Assembly (NCBI GenBank): GCA_016204605.1
Contig: JACQKK010000122.1
Coordinates: forward strand, 1 to 50,775
Source of the DNA: Candidatus Lambdaproteobacteria bacterium
GTDB lineage: Bacteria > SAR324 > JACQKK01
DNA length: 50,775 bases
Reading direction: 5' to 3'
Under the pieces are notes generated by a model. The model did not search any database. It was not told where the DNA came from and saw only the letters and a program-made list of their open reading frames with translations. This document shows positions 43,014 to 50,775 of this stretch, piece by piece. Each line of letters starts with the position of its first letter. Position 1 is the first letter of the stretch. Both the position numbers and the translations under genes were made by a program.

Positions 43014-44144
43014 CTAGCCGGCACCGACCTCAAGCCGGGTGCGCAGGCCCGCCAACGCCTCGATGGCGCCGCTGACCAGTTCCTCCATGATCCGCGCCGC
43101 CGGTTTGCGCTCGGTGAGCATCCCGCCGATCTGGCCCGCCGGGTTGCTGTGCAAATCGAACCGGCCGGCTGTCACCGCGGCCTCGTTGAAGTCATCCATC
43201 AGGATCTTCTGATACGGCATGGGCAGCGGCGGCAGGCCGGATTTCTCCCAGGCTGCGATGACGCTGTTCTTCACCACCCGTGCGGTCTTGCCGGTATAGA
43301 AACGCTGGATTTCAAAGTCCTCGGAGCGTCCGTTGATGATCTGCTCTTTCTGCAGATCGGAGATGGCGCACTCTTGCGCGACAAGAAAGGCGGTGCCCAC
43401 CCAGACACCCTCGGCCCCCAGCGCGAGAGCCGCTGCAATGCCACGCCCGTCGCCGATTCCGCCCGCCGCCACCACGGGCTTCGGCCGCGCGGCATCGACC
43501 ACCTGGGGGATCAGCGCGAAGCTGGCGATCTTGCCGGTGTGTCCGCCGGCCTCGTAACCCTGGGCCACGATGATGTCCACGCCGGCCTTGATCTGGCGCT
43601 GGGCATTGCGCGGCGCGCCGGCCAGACCCATCACCACCAGGCCCTGCTGATGGGCCTGCGGCACCACCCAGGCCGGGTCGCCCAGGCCGGCCGCGAACAC
43701 CTGTACGTCTTCCGCCAGCACCACCCGCACCTGCTCCTGGATGAACCGGGCAGAGACCACTGCCTCGTCGTCCACCTGCACCTCGGGCAGGCCGTGCTCG
43801 GCCATCAGCCCGCGGACGAAGGCCACATGCTCGGGATACCTGGCGCGCAGTTGCTCCCGCACTTCCGAACGCGTGGCGCCCGCCCCCTCGGCCAGGGTGG
43901 CCGGCAGCAGCAGGTCCACCCCGATGGGCCGCCGGGTGAGCCTGCGGGTCTCGCGGATCGCCTCCTGGAGCACCTCGGGCGGCAGCCCGGAGCCCCCGAT
44001 CACGCCCATGCCCCCGGCTTCGGAAACCGCGGCGACCAGCGCCGGGGGAGTGGCTTTGCCGCGCGAGCCCATCCCGGCCAGCAGGATCGGAACCTCAATG
44101 TTGAGGGTTTCGCAGAGCTTCGTGCGCAGTCTTGGTCGGGCCAT
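43014..44144 (-). CDS. Nitronate monooxygenase family flavoprotein (2-nitropropane dioxygenase-like)
   Basis: The product is 376 aa. GAGGAGGAG precedes the ATG. TIM-barrel NMO signatures are present: VPILLAGMGSRGKATPPALV, AGGMGVIGGSG, IIVAQGYEAGGHTG with catalytic His202, PVVAAGGIGDGRGIAAALALGA and GVWVGTAFLV for FMN phosphate binding. True members oxidise alkyl nitronates or propionate 3-nitronate. Many relatives have other roles, including enoyl reductase-like activity, so the reaction is not certain. The 247 bp between this gene and the LLM gene upstream show no clear feature. Confidence 0.85.
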   Translation of the reverse strand: MARPRLRTKLCETLNIEVPILLAGMGSRGKATPPALVAAVSEAGGMGVIGGSGLPPEVLQEAIRETRRLTRRPIGVDLLLPATLAEGAGATRSEVREQLRARYPEHVAFVRGLMAEHGLPEVQVDDEAVVSARFIQEQVRVVLAEDVQVFAAGLGDPAWVVPQAHQQGLVVMGLAGAPRNAQRQIKAGVDIIVAQGYEAGGHTGKIASFALIPQVVDAARPKPVVAAGGIGDGRGIAAALALGAEGVWVGTAFLVAQECAISDLQKEQIINGRSEDFEIQRFYTGKTARVVKNSVIAAWEKSGLPPLPMPYQKILMDDFNEAAVTAGRFDLHSNPAGQIGGMLTERKPAARIMEELVSGAIEALAGLRTRLEVGAG

Positions 44145-44391
44145 TCCGCTCCTCCTCGCATGGGGTTGACCCCCCTGCTTCGCGCCGTGCCGGCGCGCCG
44201 GCGGGACCCCGCAGCCTCCACTCCGGAAAGGCCTTCCGCCGGAGCCATGCTCCGGCTAGCGACCGGCGGAATCCCTCCACATAGGCCCTCCCCGCGAGAG
44301 TCCTGTCTGCCCGTCGGTATACCATCATGCTTCGGGCGAAACGCGCGCGATGACGATGGGTGCGCTGCTCCCCACGCTGGTCGCGGTCCGT

Positions 44392-45267
44392 CTATAGCAC
44401 GCGTTCGGCCAGGGTATCCAACTGGCGGAGCGCGGAGGGCTCGTCTCCGGTGATGACGATGTGCACGACGCGGTCCGCGCCCGCCTCGAAGAAGCGCCGG
44501 TTGGACTGGCGGTCGTGCGCCGCATCCCACATCGTGATGGTGAGCCCGCCCGGCTCCCGGCCCCGCTGGCGGTACAGCGTTTCCAGCCGGCGGCGCGCCG
44601 GGCCGAGCAGGGCCGGATCCTGGTAGGGGGAAGTGTGGCGGGCGCGGGGCAGCCAGCCGTCGCCATAGTCCACGATGCGCTCGGCCACCCGCTCCTGCTC
44701 CCCGGCGATCAGGATCGGGGGATGGGGCCGCTGGAGCGGCTTGGGGTCGCAGATCACCGGCGGGAAGCTCACGTACTCGCCGTGATACTCGGCGATCGGC
44801 CGGCTCCACAGGGTCTTCATGGCGGCCACGTGCTCCTGCGTCTGGCGCCAGCGGCGGGGGAAATCGACCCCGAACACCTCCGATTCGCCCCTGAGCCACC
44901 CCGCGCCGATGCCGAACAGGAACCGGCCGCCGGCGAGCCGGTCCACCGTGGCCACCTGCTTCGCCAGGTGGATCGGGTTGTGCTCGGGTACCAGGCAGAT
45001 GCCGGTGCCCAGCACCAGCCGGGGCGCCGCCACGGCCACCGCCCCCAGCCACACGAACGGGTCGACGATATGGTCGATGTTGCCGTCCTGATAGATGACG
45101 GGCACGCGGCCGGTCTCGCTGCCCGGTACGTCGGTCTTGTACGCCACGGGGATGACGCCGTGCTCGGGCGCCCACAGCGATTCGAACCCCAGCGCCTCCA
45201 CGCGGCGGGCCAGCCCCACGAAGTCGAAGCCGTGGTCGGTCATCAGCAGACACACGCCGATCTTCAT
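44392..45267 (-). CDS. Luciferase-like monooxygenase family oxidoreductase (LLM class)
   Basis: The product is 291 aa, a TIM-barrel flavin or F420 oxidoreductase. Visible motifs are MKIGVCLLMTDHGFDFVGLARRVE at the N-terminus (split 1-12 and 13-24), GFESLWAPEH and LVLGTGICLVPEHNPIHLAK. LAGGRFLFGIGAGW and RPHPPILIAGEQERVAERI follow. The pattern matches the subgroup often annotated as F420-dependent, but whether this organism makes F420 cannot be judged from the window; FMN use is equally possible. The gene lies 65 bp downstream of an acyl-CoA dehydrogenase on the same strand and is likely part of that catabolic unit. Confidence 0.87.
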   Translation of the reverse strand: MKIGVCLLMTDHGFDFVGLARRVEALGFESLWAPEHGVIPVAYKTDVPGSETGRVPVIYQDGNIDHIVDPFVWLGAVAVAAPRLVLGTGICLVPEHNPIHLAKQVATVDRLAGGRFLFGIGAGWLRGESEVFGVDFPRRWRQTQEHVAAMKTLWSRPIAEYHGEYVSFPPVICDPKPLQRPHPPILIAGEQERVAERIVDYGDGWLPRARHTSPYQDPALLGPARRRLETLYRQRGREPGGLTITMWDAAHDRQSNRRFFEAGADRVVHIVITGDEPSALRQLDTLAERVL

Positions 45268-45332
45268 GCGCCTTCCTCAACGCCGGGGTGGGCACCTGGG
45301 GCTGCGCCGCCGGGCGCGGCGGGTGGGCCGGC

Positions 45333-46505
45333 TCAACTGCGGAACGAGCGGAACCCGGTGAGCTCCTGGCCCACGATCAGGTGCTGGATCTGGGTGGTGC
45401 CATCGGGGATGGTGAGCATGCGGGCGTCCCGGAACAGCCGCTCCAGCCCCACCTCGTCGGTGAGCCCGCTGGCGCCGTGCACCTGCATGGCCAGGTGCAG
45501 GGCGTGCAGGCAGTTTTCCGTGGCGAACCACTTGGCCGTCGCCGCCTCCTTGTTCGAGCGCGCCCCCTCGTCCATCAGCGCCAGGGCGCGCAGGCACAGC
45601 AGCCGCGAGGCCTCGATCCGGGCCAGCATCTCGCTCAGCATCTGCTGGACGAGCTGGAAGCTGCCGATGTGGCGGCCGAACTGCTTGCGCATCCCCACAT
45701 AGGCCAGGCACGCGTCGAGCGCCCGCTGGGCCAGCCCCACGGCCATCAGCCCCACCAGCGGCCGGTTGGCGAGCCAGGTGAGGGTCAAGGCCTGGTGGGC
45801 GTCGCCCGGCTCGCCCAGCACGTTGCGGGCCGGAACCCGGCAGCCCTCGAACACGATCTCGGAAAGATGGCCCTGGCGCATGCCGATCGCCGCCACCTCG
45901 TGCGCCTGGTAGGGCGAGTGCGCCCGCTCCACGACGATGCGGGTGATGGTGGACTTCTTGGCCTCCGCGCGATCGAGACCCGCGCCCGCCATGGCGGCCA
46001 CGGCCACCATCAGGTCGGCCACGGTGCCGTTGGTGATCCAGAGCTTGGTGCCGTCGATCACCACCTGGTCGCCCTCCCGGCGCGCGCGGGTCTCGATCGC
46101 CCGGGGGTCGGAGCCCACGTTGGGCTCGCTGATGCCCGAGCAGGCGATCGTCTTGCCCTTGACCAGCGCGGGCAGGAACCGGCGTTTCTGCTCCTCGTCG
46201 GCTCCCAGGTAGATGCGGGTGGTGGTGGACTCGTGGGAGAGGATGGAGATCCCCAGCGCGGCCGGCAGTTGCTCCATGATCAGGCCGTAGGAGAGATAGG
46301 GTAGCGCCGAGCCCCCCACCTCCTCCGGCAGCCGCGGCGCCATCAGCCCCAGCGGCTCGAGGGCTGCGTACAGCTTCAGCATGGCCGCTTGCGGGAGCGG
46401 GCGGTCGCGGTCGTGCGCGGCCAGCACGGGCTCGATCTCGCGCGCGACCAGGTCGCGCGCCGTGTCCTTGATCATGCGCTGCTCTTCGGTCAGTCGGAAC
46501 TCCAT
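45333..46505 (-). CDS. Acyl-CoA dehydrogenase (copy 2), with Asp at the catalytic-base position
   Basis: The product is 390 aa; AAAGGAG precedes the ATG. The complete ACAD fold is seen: MEFRLTEEQRMIKDTARDL, CSGISEPNVGSDPRAIETRA, LWITNG, MRKQFGRHIGSFQLVQQMLSE (split 272-281 and 282-292) and MQVHGASGLTDE. At the usual catalytic Glu of the Y-E-G-T-x-x-I-Q motif the sequence is IPDGTTQIQ, giving Asp368. A shorter acid at this site might alter activity or substrate range; some ACAD members keep their base elsewhere. It starts the unit that continues with the LLM oxidoreductase. Repeat copy C separates it from the SDR gene upstream. Confidence 0.9.
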   Translation of the reverse strand: MEFRLTEEQRMIKDTARDLVAREIEPVLAAHDRDRPLPQAAMLKLYAALEPLGLMAPRLPEEVGGSALPYLSYGLIMEQLPAALGISILSHESTTTRIYLGADEEQKRRFLPALVKGKTIACSGISEPNVGSDPRAIETRARREGDQVVIDGTKLWITNGTVADLMVAVAAMAGAGLDRAEAKKSTITRIVVERAHSPYQAHEVAAIGMRQGHLSEIVFEGCRVPARNVLGEPGDAHQALTLTWLANRPLVGLMAVGLAQRALDACLAYVGMRKQFGRHIGSFQLVQQMLSEMLARIEASRLLCLRALALMDEGARSNKEAATAKWFATENCLHALHLAMQVHGASGLTDEVGLERLFRDARMLTIPDGTTQIQHLIVGQELTGFRSFRS

Positions 46506-46634
46506 CGCTGCTCCTTTCGGTGCGCGGCCGTTCGGGCGGAGCGCCTGGCCAGGGCGGCGAGGTCACCGGCCCGACCCGGGGGCGGCCCCGCCCGGGAAGC
46601 CGCCCCACGCCGCGTGCCGCCGGCGGCGGGCCCG

Positions 46635-46810
46635 CTCATACCAATTCGTAATCAAAACAGTTCTACTGCCGTGTGCCTGAGGAGCCCTGCGCAGCAGGGC
46701 GTCTCGAAGGCCACCGCGCGCCCCGCGCCCTTCGAGACGCGCTCCGCTTTGCTCCGCGCTCCTCAGGGACGCGAATCATTTATCTCATCTCGAACGCCAA
46801 ATAGTATCAG
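46635..46810 (+). repeat. Dispersed hairpin repeat, copy C (most complete)
   Basis: The conserved core 46668-46773 differs little from copy D. Outer arms CCTGAGGAGC (46676-46685) and GCTCCTCAGG (46758-46767) and inner arms GCGTCTCGAAGG (46699-46710) and CCTTCGAGACGC (46729-46740) are perfect. A side hairpin CCCTGC-GCA-GCAGGG lies in the left arm. The ends CTCATACCA (46635) and AGTATCAG (46803-46810) are imperfect inverted repeats, so the whole unit may be 176 bp. The right end contains the stop codon of the SDR gene. Confidence 0.75.
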
Positions 46811-47568
46811 AACATCTGCCCCACGCCGCGCAGGATCACGTCGTCGATCTGCACCCGCGGCGGGCGCGAAAGCATGAAGCACACCAGGTCGGCGATGTCC
46901 TCGGCCGCGAGCGGCGTATAGGCGGGAACACGCAGGGTCGTGCCCACACGGCCGCGCGCCGCGAGCTCCCGGAACTCCGTCGTCACGCCGCCGGGCGAGA
47001 CCATGCCCACCCGCACCGGGCTGCCGCGCGCCCCCAGCTCCTTCTGCAGCCCCTCGGTCAGCGCCCGCAGGGCGTGCTTGGTGGCGGAGTAGAATGCGCT
47101 GTTCCGCATCACGATGTGGGCCGTGAGCGACGAGACGTTGACGATGCACCCGCCGCCGCGCGCCTCCATGTCGCGCACCGCTTCCCGCATGCAGAGAGCG
47201 GCGGCCAGCACGTTCAGGGCCAGCAGCTCCTGCCAGTCCTCCACCTTGCCCTCGGCCAGCGGGGCATCGAGCCCCAGCCCGGCGCTGCTGACGAGCACGT
47301 CCACGCCGCTCCAGCGGGCGCGGATGGCCTCGAACAGGGCCAGCACGGCCGGCGGCTGGCGCAGGTCGGTGGGGAAGGCCGCCACCGCGGCGCCGCCCTG
47401 GGCCAACTCCCGGCCGAGCGCGTCGAGCCGCTCCCCCCGGCGGGCCGCCAGGGCGAGCTTGAGTCCGGCGCGGGCGAGGGCCACGGCCGTGGCGCGGCCG
47501 ATGCCGCTCGAGGCGCCGGTCACCAGCGCCACCTTGCCCTTCCAGCGCTCCAGGCCAGCTTCGGCCAT
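46807..47568 (-). CDS. Short-chain dehydrogenase/reductase
   Basis: The product is 253 aa from MAEAGLERWKGKVALVTG; GGGGAG is placed correctly before this ATG. Classical SDR features are complete: TGASSGIG (18-25) for NAD(P), NVSS with the catalytic Ser, and Tyr160-x3-Lys164 in FYSATKHAL. It reduces or oxidises a hydroxyl/keto group of unknown identity. It follows MmgE/PrpD by 28 bp and belongs to the same operon. Its stop codon coincides with the right end of repeat copy C. Confidence 0.9.
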   Translation of the reverse strand: MAEAGLERWKGKVALVTGASSGIGRATAVALARAGLKLALAARRGERLDALGRELAQGGAAVAAFPTDLRQPPAVLALFEAIRARWSGVDVLVSSAGLGLDAPLAEGKVEDWQELLALNVLAAALCMREAVRDMEARGGGCIVNVSSLTAHIVMRNSAFYSATKHALRALTEGLQKELGARGSPVRVGMVSPGGVTTEFRELAARGRVGTTLRVPAYTPLAAEDIADLVCFMLSRPPRVQIDDVILRGVGQMF

Positions 47569-47596
47569 GCGGGCTCCCCTGCGCGTTGGAAGGGGA

Positions 47597-48946
47597 TCAG
47601 CCCTGCGGCCGGGCGGCCAGGGCGAACGCCTGCTCGAGCGCGCCGGGCGCATCGATACGGCGCAGGGCCGCGAGCAGGGGTGCCGCCCGGTCGCCGAGCA
47701 CCGGCTCGACCAGGGCCATGAACTTGCCCTCCATCTCCGGCCAGCCCATCGGGTGATCCGGATTGCCGAGGGCGCTCCGCACCTCGGCGTGCAGCACCCG
47801 TCCCCCGGCCAGCTCGACCTCCAGCGTCGCGGCGGCGGCGCTGAGCCGGCTGTCGCCCGTCAGGGCCACCCGCGCCATGAGCGCCCGCACGGCGGGATCG
47901 GCCAGGCGCTCGGGCGCGAAATCGCCCGCGGCCAGCCGGTGACCCCGCAGCCCCAGCGCCACGCAGTAGGCCAGGCTGAACTTGCCTTCCAGGGGCGTCC
48001 GGGGCGCAGGCTTGCCGGCCACCTGCGGCCCGAGCGGGTGCACGCGCACCCGCACCTGGCGCACCTGCTCCGCATCGACCTGGCCAGCCAGGCTGCGCGC
48101 CGCGTCGATAGCGGCGTGGGTCAGCTTGCACGACGCGTACGGCTTGAACGTGTTGCGCAGCAGCTCGCGGCCCGGCGTGAACTCGGGCGTCTTCAGCTCG
48201 AAGGAGCGGTCCTGGATGAACGTGCCGGCGAGCCCCCGCGGCTCGTCGAGCGCGGCAGGCGCCGCCTCGAACCCCTGGGCCGCGAGCTGGGCCGAGAGCA
48301 CGCCGTCCAGCGCCGCCTTGCCCGCATGGAAGGGCTTGGACATGGTGCCGAACGAGCCCGTCAGGCCGGCCGCCTGGGTGGCGGCCAGCCCCAGGGCGTG
48401 GGCCGTGCGGTCGGCATCGAGCCCCAGCACCGCGCACCCCGCCGCCGCGGCCGCGAGGCGGCCCACCACGCCGGTCGGGTGGAAGCCGCGCTCGAGCAGG
48501 GCCTCGCCGAACCCGGCGCCGCCCAGGCGGCCGCCCAGCTCGAACCCCGCGATGAAGGCCGCCAGGGCCTCCGCGCCCGACCGCCCCGCCTCGGCGGCGA
48601 GGGCCAGCGTGGCCGCCCAGGTGGGGCCGCTCAGGTGCACCAGCGAGGTGCCGTGGGTGTCGTCGAAGTCGAGGCAGTGGGCCATGGTGCCGTTCACCAG
48701 CGCGGCCAGCGCGGGCGTGGTGCGCCCGCCGAGCAGGAGCGGGGCGCGACCGCTGCTGCGCCAACCCTCCGCCACCCGGCGCACGGCGCGGGCGGCGGGT
48801 TCCTGGTGGGCGCCCAGGGCCACGCCGCACCAATCGACGAGGCACATCCGGGCCGTCTCCAGCACCTCGGGCGAGCACGCACGCCCGGCGTGGCTGGCGA
48901 TGAAGCGCGCCGCGGCGGCGCTGGTGGAATCAGCTCGCAGCTCCAT
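47597..48946 (-). CDS. MmgE/PrpD family protein (second complete copy)
   Basis: The product is 449 aa. Family landmarks are MCLVDWCGVALGA, LVNGTMAHCLDFDDTHGTSL with the acidic His motif, RGFHPTGVVGRLAAAAA, PFHAGKAALDGVLSAQLA and KPYASCKLTHAAIDAARSL. It is only a distant relative of the copy at 34691. The start overlaps the end of the racemase-like gene by 17 bases (48930-48946), so translation is probably coupled. By family it may dehydrate or decarboxylate a small carboxylic acid. The surrounding acyl-CoA genes suggest a degradation pathway with unknown substrate. Confidence 0.88.
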   Translation of the reverse strand: MELRADSTSAAAARFIASHAGRACSPEVLETARMCLVDWCGVALGAHQEPAARAVRRVAEGWRSSGRAPLLLGGRTTPALAALVNGTMAHCLDFDDTHGTSLVHLSGPTWAATLALAAEAGRSGAEALAAFIAGFELGGRLGGAGFGEALLERGFHPTGVVGRLAAAAAGCAVLGLDADRTAHALGLAATQAAGLTGSFGTMSKPFHAGKAALDGVLSAQLAAQGFEAAPAALDEPRGLAGTFIQDRSFELKTPEFTPGRELLRNTFKPYASCKLTHAAIDAARSLAGQVDAEQVRQVRVRVHPLGPQVAGKPAPRTPLEGKFSLAYCVALGLRGHRLAAGDFAPERLADPAVRALMARVALTGDSRLSAAAATLEVELAGGRVLHAEVRSALGNPDHPMGWPEMEGKFMALVEPVLGDRAAPLLAALRRIDAPGALEQAFALAARPQG

Positions 48947-50156
48947 GGCCGGTCACTCCCAGTTCGGCGAGTTGCTGTCGTTCGGCCCGCGAGTAGCCCA
49001 GCTCCGCGAGCACGTCATCGGTGTGGGCGCCCAGCTCGGGCGCCGGGGCGCGGCGCGAATCGGCCAGCCCGCCCCGCGAGAGGGGATTGCCGAGCTGGGG
49101 AATGCGGCCCTCCCGCGGGTGGTCGATGTACTCCACCATCCCCCGCGCGGCCACCAGAGGGTCGCGCAACGCCTCGTCGGGCGTGTGGACGGGGAACACC
49201 GGAATCCCCGCGGCGTGCATGCGGCGCACCAGCTCCGCGCGGTCATGGGCGCCGCAGAAGGCGGCGATGGCCTGGCGGTAGGCCGGCCCCCGGTCGCCGT
49301 GGTCGGTGTGGCGCTGGTGCGATTCCTCCGCCTCGTCGTACAGCTCGGGGCGCCCGCTCTCCTCGCAGAACAGCTTCCAGAACTTCTTCTCGAGCAGCGA
49401 GACCGAGACCAGCCCGCCATCGCGGGCGGCGTAGACGGCATAGCGGGGGTTGCCGCCCCGGGGCTGCATGGCCGGCTGGCCCGTGCCGCCGCCGAGGCGC
49501 GACATGGCGCTGGTCAGCACGATGTTGCACATCGAGAACAGGGCGTCGAACATCGAGATGTCCAGGTAGCAGCCGCGCCCCGTGCGCTCGCGCTGGGCCA
49601 GCCCGGCCATGATGGCGATGCAGGCCATCGCCGCACCGGCGTAATCGGCCGCCTGGAACCCGGGCGAAAGGGCCAGCTCGCCCGGCGCGAGCGCGACGCC
49701 CATCAGCCCCGTCACGCCCTGGATGTTCAGGTCGTGACCCGCCTGGGCGGCCAGCGGCCCATCCTGGCCGAACCCGGTGAGCGAGCAGTACACCAGCCGC
49801 TCGTGGGCGTGCCGCAGCGCGACGTAGTCGAGCCCCCACTTGGCTGCCACCCCAGGCCGGAACGCTTCCACCACCACGTCGGCGGCGCCCGCCAGGCGTT
49901 GCGCCACCTCCCGGCCGCGAGGGTGGTTCAGGTCGAGCGCGATGCTGCGCTTGTTGCGGTTCACGCTGTTGAAGTACACGCCGGTGAAGCGGAAGTTGGG
50001 CGGGTTGTGGCGCGAGTAGTCGCCGCCTGCCGGATGCTCGACCTTGATCACGTCGGCGCCGCTATCGGCCAGCAGCTGGGTGCACCAACCGCCAGGCAGC
50101 AGCCGGGTGAAATCCACCACGGTCACGCCGGAATAGGGCAAGCCTTCGCGCTTCAT
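48930..50156 (-). CDS. CaiB/BaiF-fold protein, alpha-methylacyl-CoA racemase-like
   Basis: The product is 408 aa. It has the family III CoA-transferase fold (VTVVDFTRLLPGGW, VEHPAGGDYSR, GFGQDGP). The three residues used by alpha-methylacyl-CoA racemase (Mycobacterium MCR His126, Asp156, Glu241) are present with a constant offset: His141 in AGHDLN, Asp171 in AADYAG and Glu256 in LLEKKFW. Racemisation of a 2-methyl-branched acyl-CoA is therefore more likely than CoA transfer. It heads the unit racemase, MmgE/PrpD, SDR. Repeat copy D lies just upstream. Confidence 0.87.
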   Translation of the reverse strand: MKREGLPYSGVTVVDFTRLLPGGWCTQLLADSGADVIKVEHPAGGDYSRHNPPNFRFTGVYFNSVNRNKRSIALDLNHPRGREVAQRLAGAADVVVEAFRPGVAAKWGLDYVALRHAHERLVYCSLTGFGQDGPLAAQAGHDLNIQGVTGLMGVALAPGELALSPGFQAADYAGAAMACIAIMAGLAQRERTGRGCYLDISMFDALFSMCNIVLTSAMSRLGGGTGQPAMQPRGGNPRYAVYAARDGGLVSVSLLEKKFWKLFCEESGRPELYDEAEESHQRHTDHGDRGPAYRQAIAAFCGAHDRAELVRRMHAAGIPVFPVHTPDEALRDPLVAARGMVEYIDHPREGRIPQLGNPLSRGGLADSRRAPAPELGAHTDDVLAELGYSRAERQQLAELGVTGHGAAS

Positions 50157-50185
50157 ACCAGAGTACGTTCAGTGGTGAAGAAATG

Positions 50186-50292
50186 GCCGTGTGCCTGAGG
50201 AGCCCTGCGGAGGAGGGCGTCTCGAAGGCCTCGGTCCGTCCCCGCGCCCTTCGAGACGCGCTCCGCTTTGCTCCGCGCTCCTCAGGGACGCG
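50186..50292 (+). repeat. Dispersed hairpin repeat, copy D
   Basis: This 107-bp copy has the same core as copy C: GCCGTGTGCCTGAGGAGCCC at the left, inner arms GCGTCTCGAAGG and CCTTCGAGACGC, GCTCCGCTTTGCTCCGC, and the closing GCTCCTCAGGGACGCG. The side hairpin in the left arm has one mismatch. The left flank (TCATACCA) includes the start codon of the racemase-like gene. The minus-strand CoA-transferase gene upstream ends 188 bp to the right. Confidence 0.75.
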
Positions 50293-50479
50293 GGACTTTC
50301 TGTGACCGTAAGCATGCAAGTTGGCGGCTTGCGGTCACCGCCCGGCTCTCCGGCGCCTGTGCCGGCCTGATGAGTTGCAAGCGCGCGCAGCGACGCCGCC
50401 CCCGTGCCATGCTCGTGCGCTGCGCGTGCCGCCCTCCAGCCGGGAGGGCGCCTGAGGTGACGGGCGCGAGCGCCTCCAC

Positions 50480-50775
50480 CTATAGCACCACCCCCTGGGA
50501 GCGCAAAGCGGCGCGCGCCGGCGCCGCGTAGCCCAGCTCGGCCAGGATGGCCTCGCCATCGGCGCCCGGCTCGCCGATCAGGCCGCTCACGCGCGCCGGG
50601 GTGCGGCCGAGCCGATAGGGCGTGGCCAGCACCTGCACGCCGGTGCCCCGCCGGCTGGGGCGCTCGGGCAGCAGGTCGCGCCGCCGCGCCTGCTCGCCGT
50701 AGAGCGCCTCATCCAGCTCGCGCACGCGCTCCGCGGCGACGCCGGCCGCCCGCAGCAGGCGCACCAGCTCGCCGC
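50480..50775 (-). CDS. CaiB/BaiF family CoA-transferase, C-terminal end (partial)
   Basis: Only the last 98 or so residues are in the window; the gene continues past the right edge. The ending LATPYRLGRTPARV, then GEPGADGEAILAELGY and ALRSQGVVL, is the usual C-terminus of family III CoA-transferases (compare the gene at 12992, which ends GQHSTEVLSDWLG...LRSEGVL). It is on the same strand as the racemase-like gene, with repeat copy D and 323 bp between them. Substrate unknown. Confidence 0.8.
   Translation of the reverse strand, partial: GELVRLLRAAGVAAERVRELDEALYGEQARRRDLLPERPSRRGTGVQVLATPYRLGRTPARVSGLIGEPGADGEAILAELGYAAPARAALRSQGVVL

Overview
The window is strongly GC-rich and gene-dense, and comes from a Gram-negative bacterium: it has two RND tripartite efflux systems with TolC-type outer-membrane proteins, twin-arginine and Sec signal peptides, and a TatB. 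Gene content (CoA-transferases, MmgE/PrpD, acyl-CoA dehydrogenases, orphan family-5 solute-binding proteins, nitronate monooxygenase, luciferase-like oxidoreductase) suits a metabolically versatile soil or groundwater Pseudomonadota-like organism. A neighbouring phylum such as Rokubacteria is not excluded. No phage, transposase, CRISPR array or conjugation gene was seen.

Layout. 1-3.6 kb: the start of an exported binding protein, a ThDP enzyme of the benzoylformate decarboxylase type, tRNA-His without encoded CCA, and an RNase Z-like protein. 3.6-12 kb: a CPA2 cation/proton antiporter, then a tetR-omf-mfp-rnd efflux operon with overlapping or closely spaced genes and a palindromic operator upstream. 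12-20.3 kb: pyroglutamyl peptidase; a formyl-CoA-transferase-like/2-hydroxyacyl-CoA-lyase-like pair that could form a formyl-CoA-recycling module; two tandem paralogous cupins; a YgjP-like metalloprotease; a PfkB kinase; rpiA; and a solitary tatB. 20.7-24.7 kb: a Tat-exported molybdopterin oxidoreductase (TtrA/ArrA-like) and its Fe-S subunit. 25.4-33 kb: a copper/silver export operon (small His/Cys protein, YtkA/FixH-like proteins, cusCBA) with a CsoR/RcnR-type operator. 33-41.5 kb: a flavin disulfide reductase, MmgE/PrpD, an atypical crotonase, and two divergently transcribed paralogous binding proteins with a decayed MmgE/PrpD gene end between them. 41.6-50.8 kb: a minus-strand catabolic cluster (two acyl-CoA dehydrogenases, nitronate monooxygenase, LLM oxidoreductase, SDR, MmgE/PrpD, an alpha-methylacyl-CoA racemase-like protein and another CoA-transferase).

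The most striking observation is in the molybdoenzyme Fe-S subunit. All four cysteines of one [4Fe-4S] cluster, the one that normally faces the membrane anchor, are gone. No NrfD-type anchor lies nearby, and the protein ends in a CxxCH heme-c motif, which suggests electrons enter by a different route. A second notable item is a roughly 106-bp hairpin repeat in four copies, each 3' of a minus-strand gene. Two of the copies end inside the stop codon of that gene.
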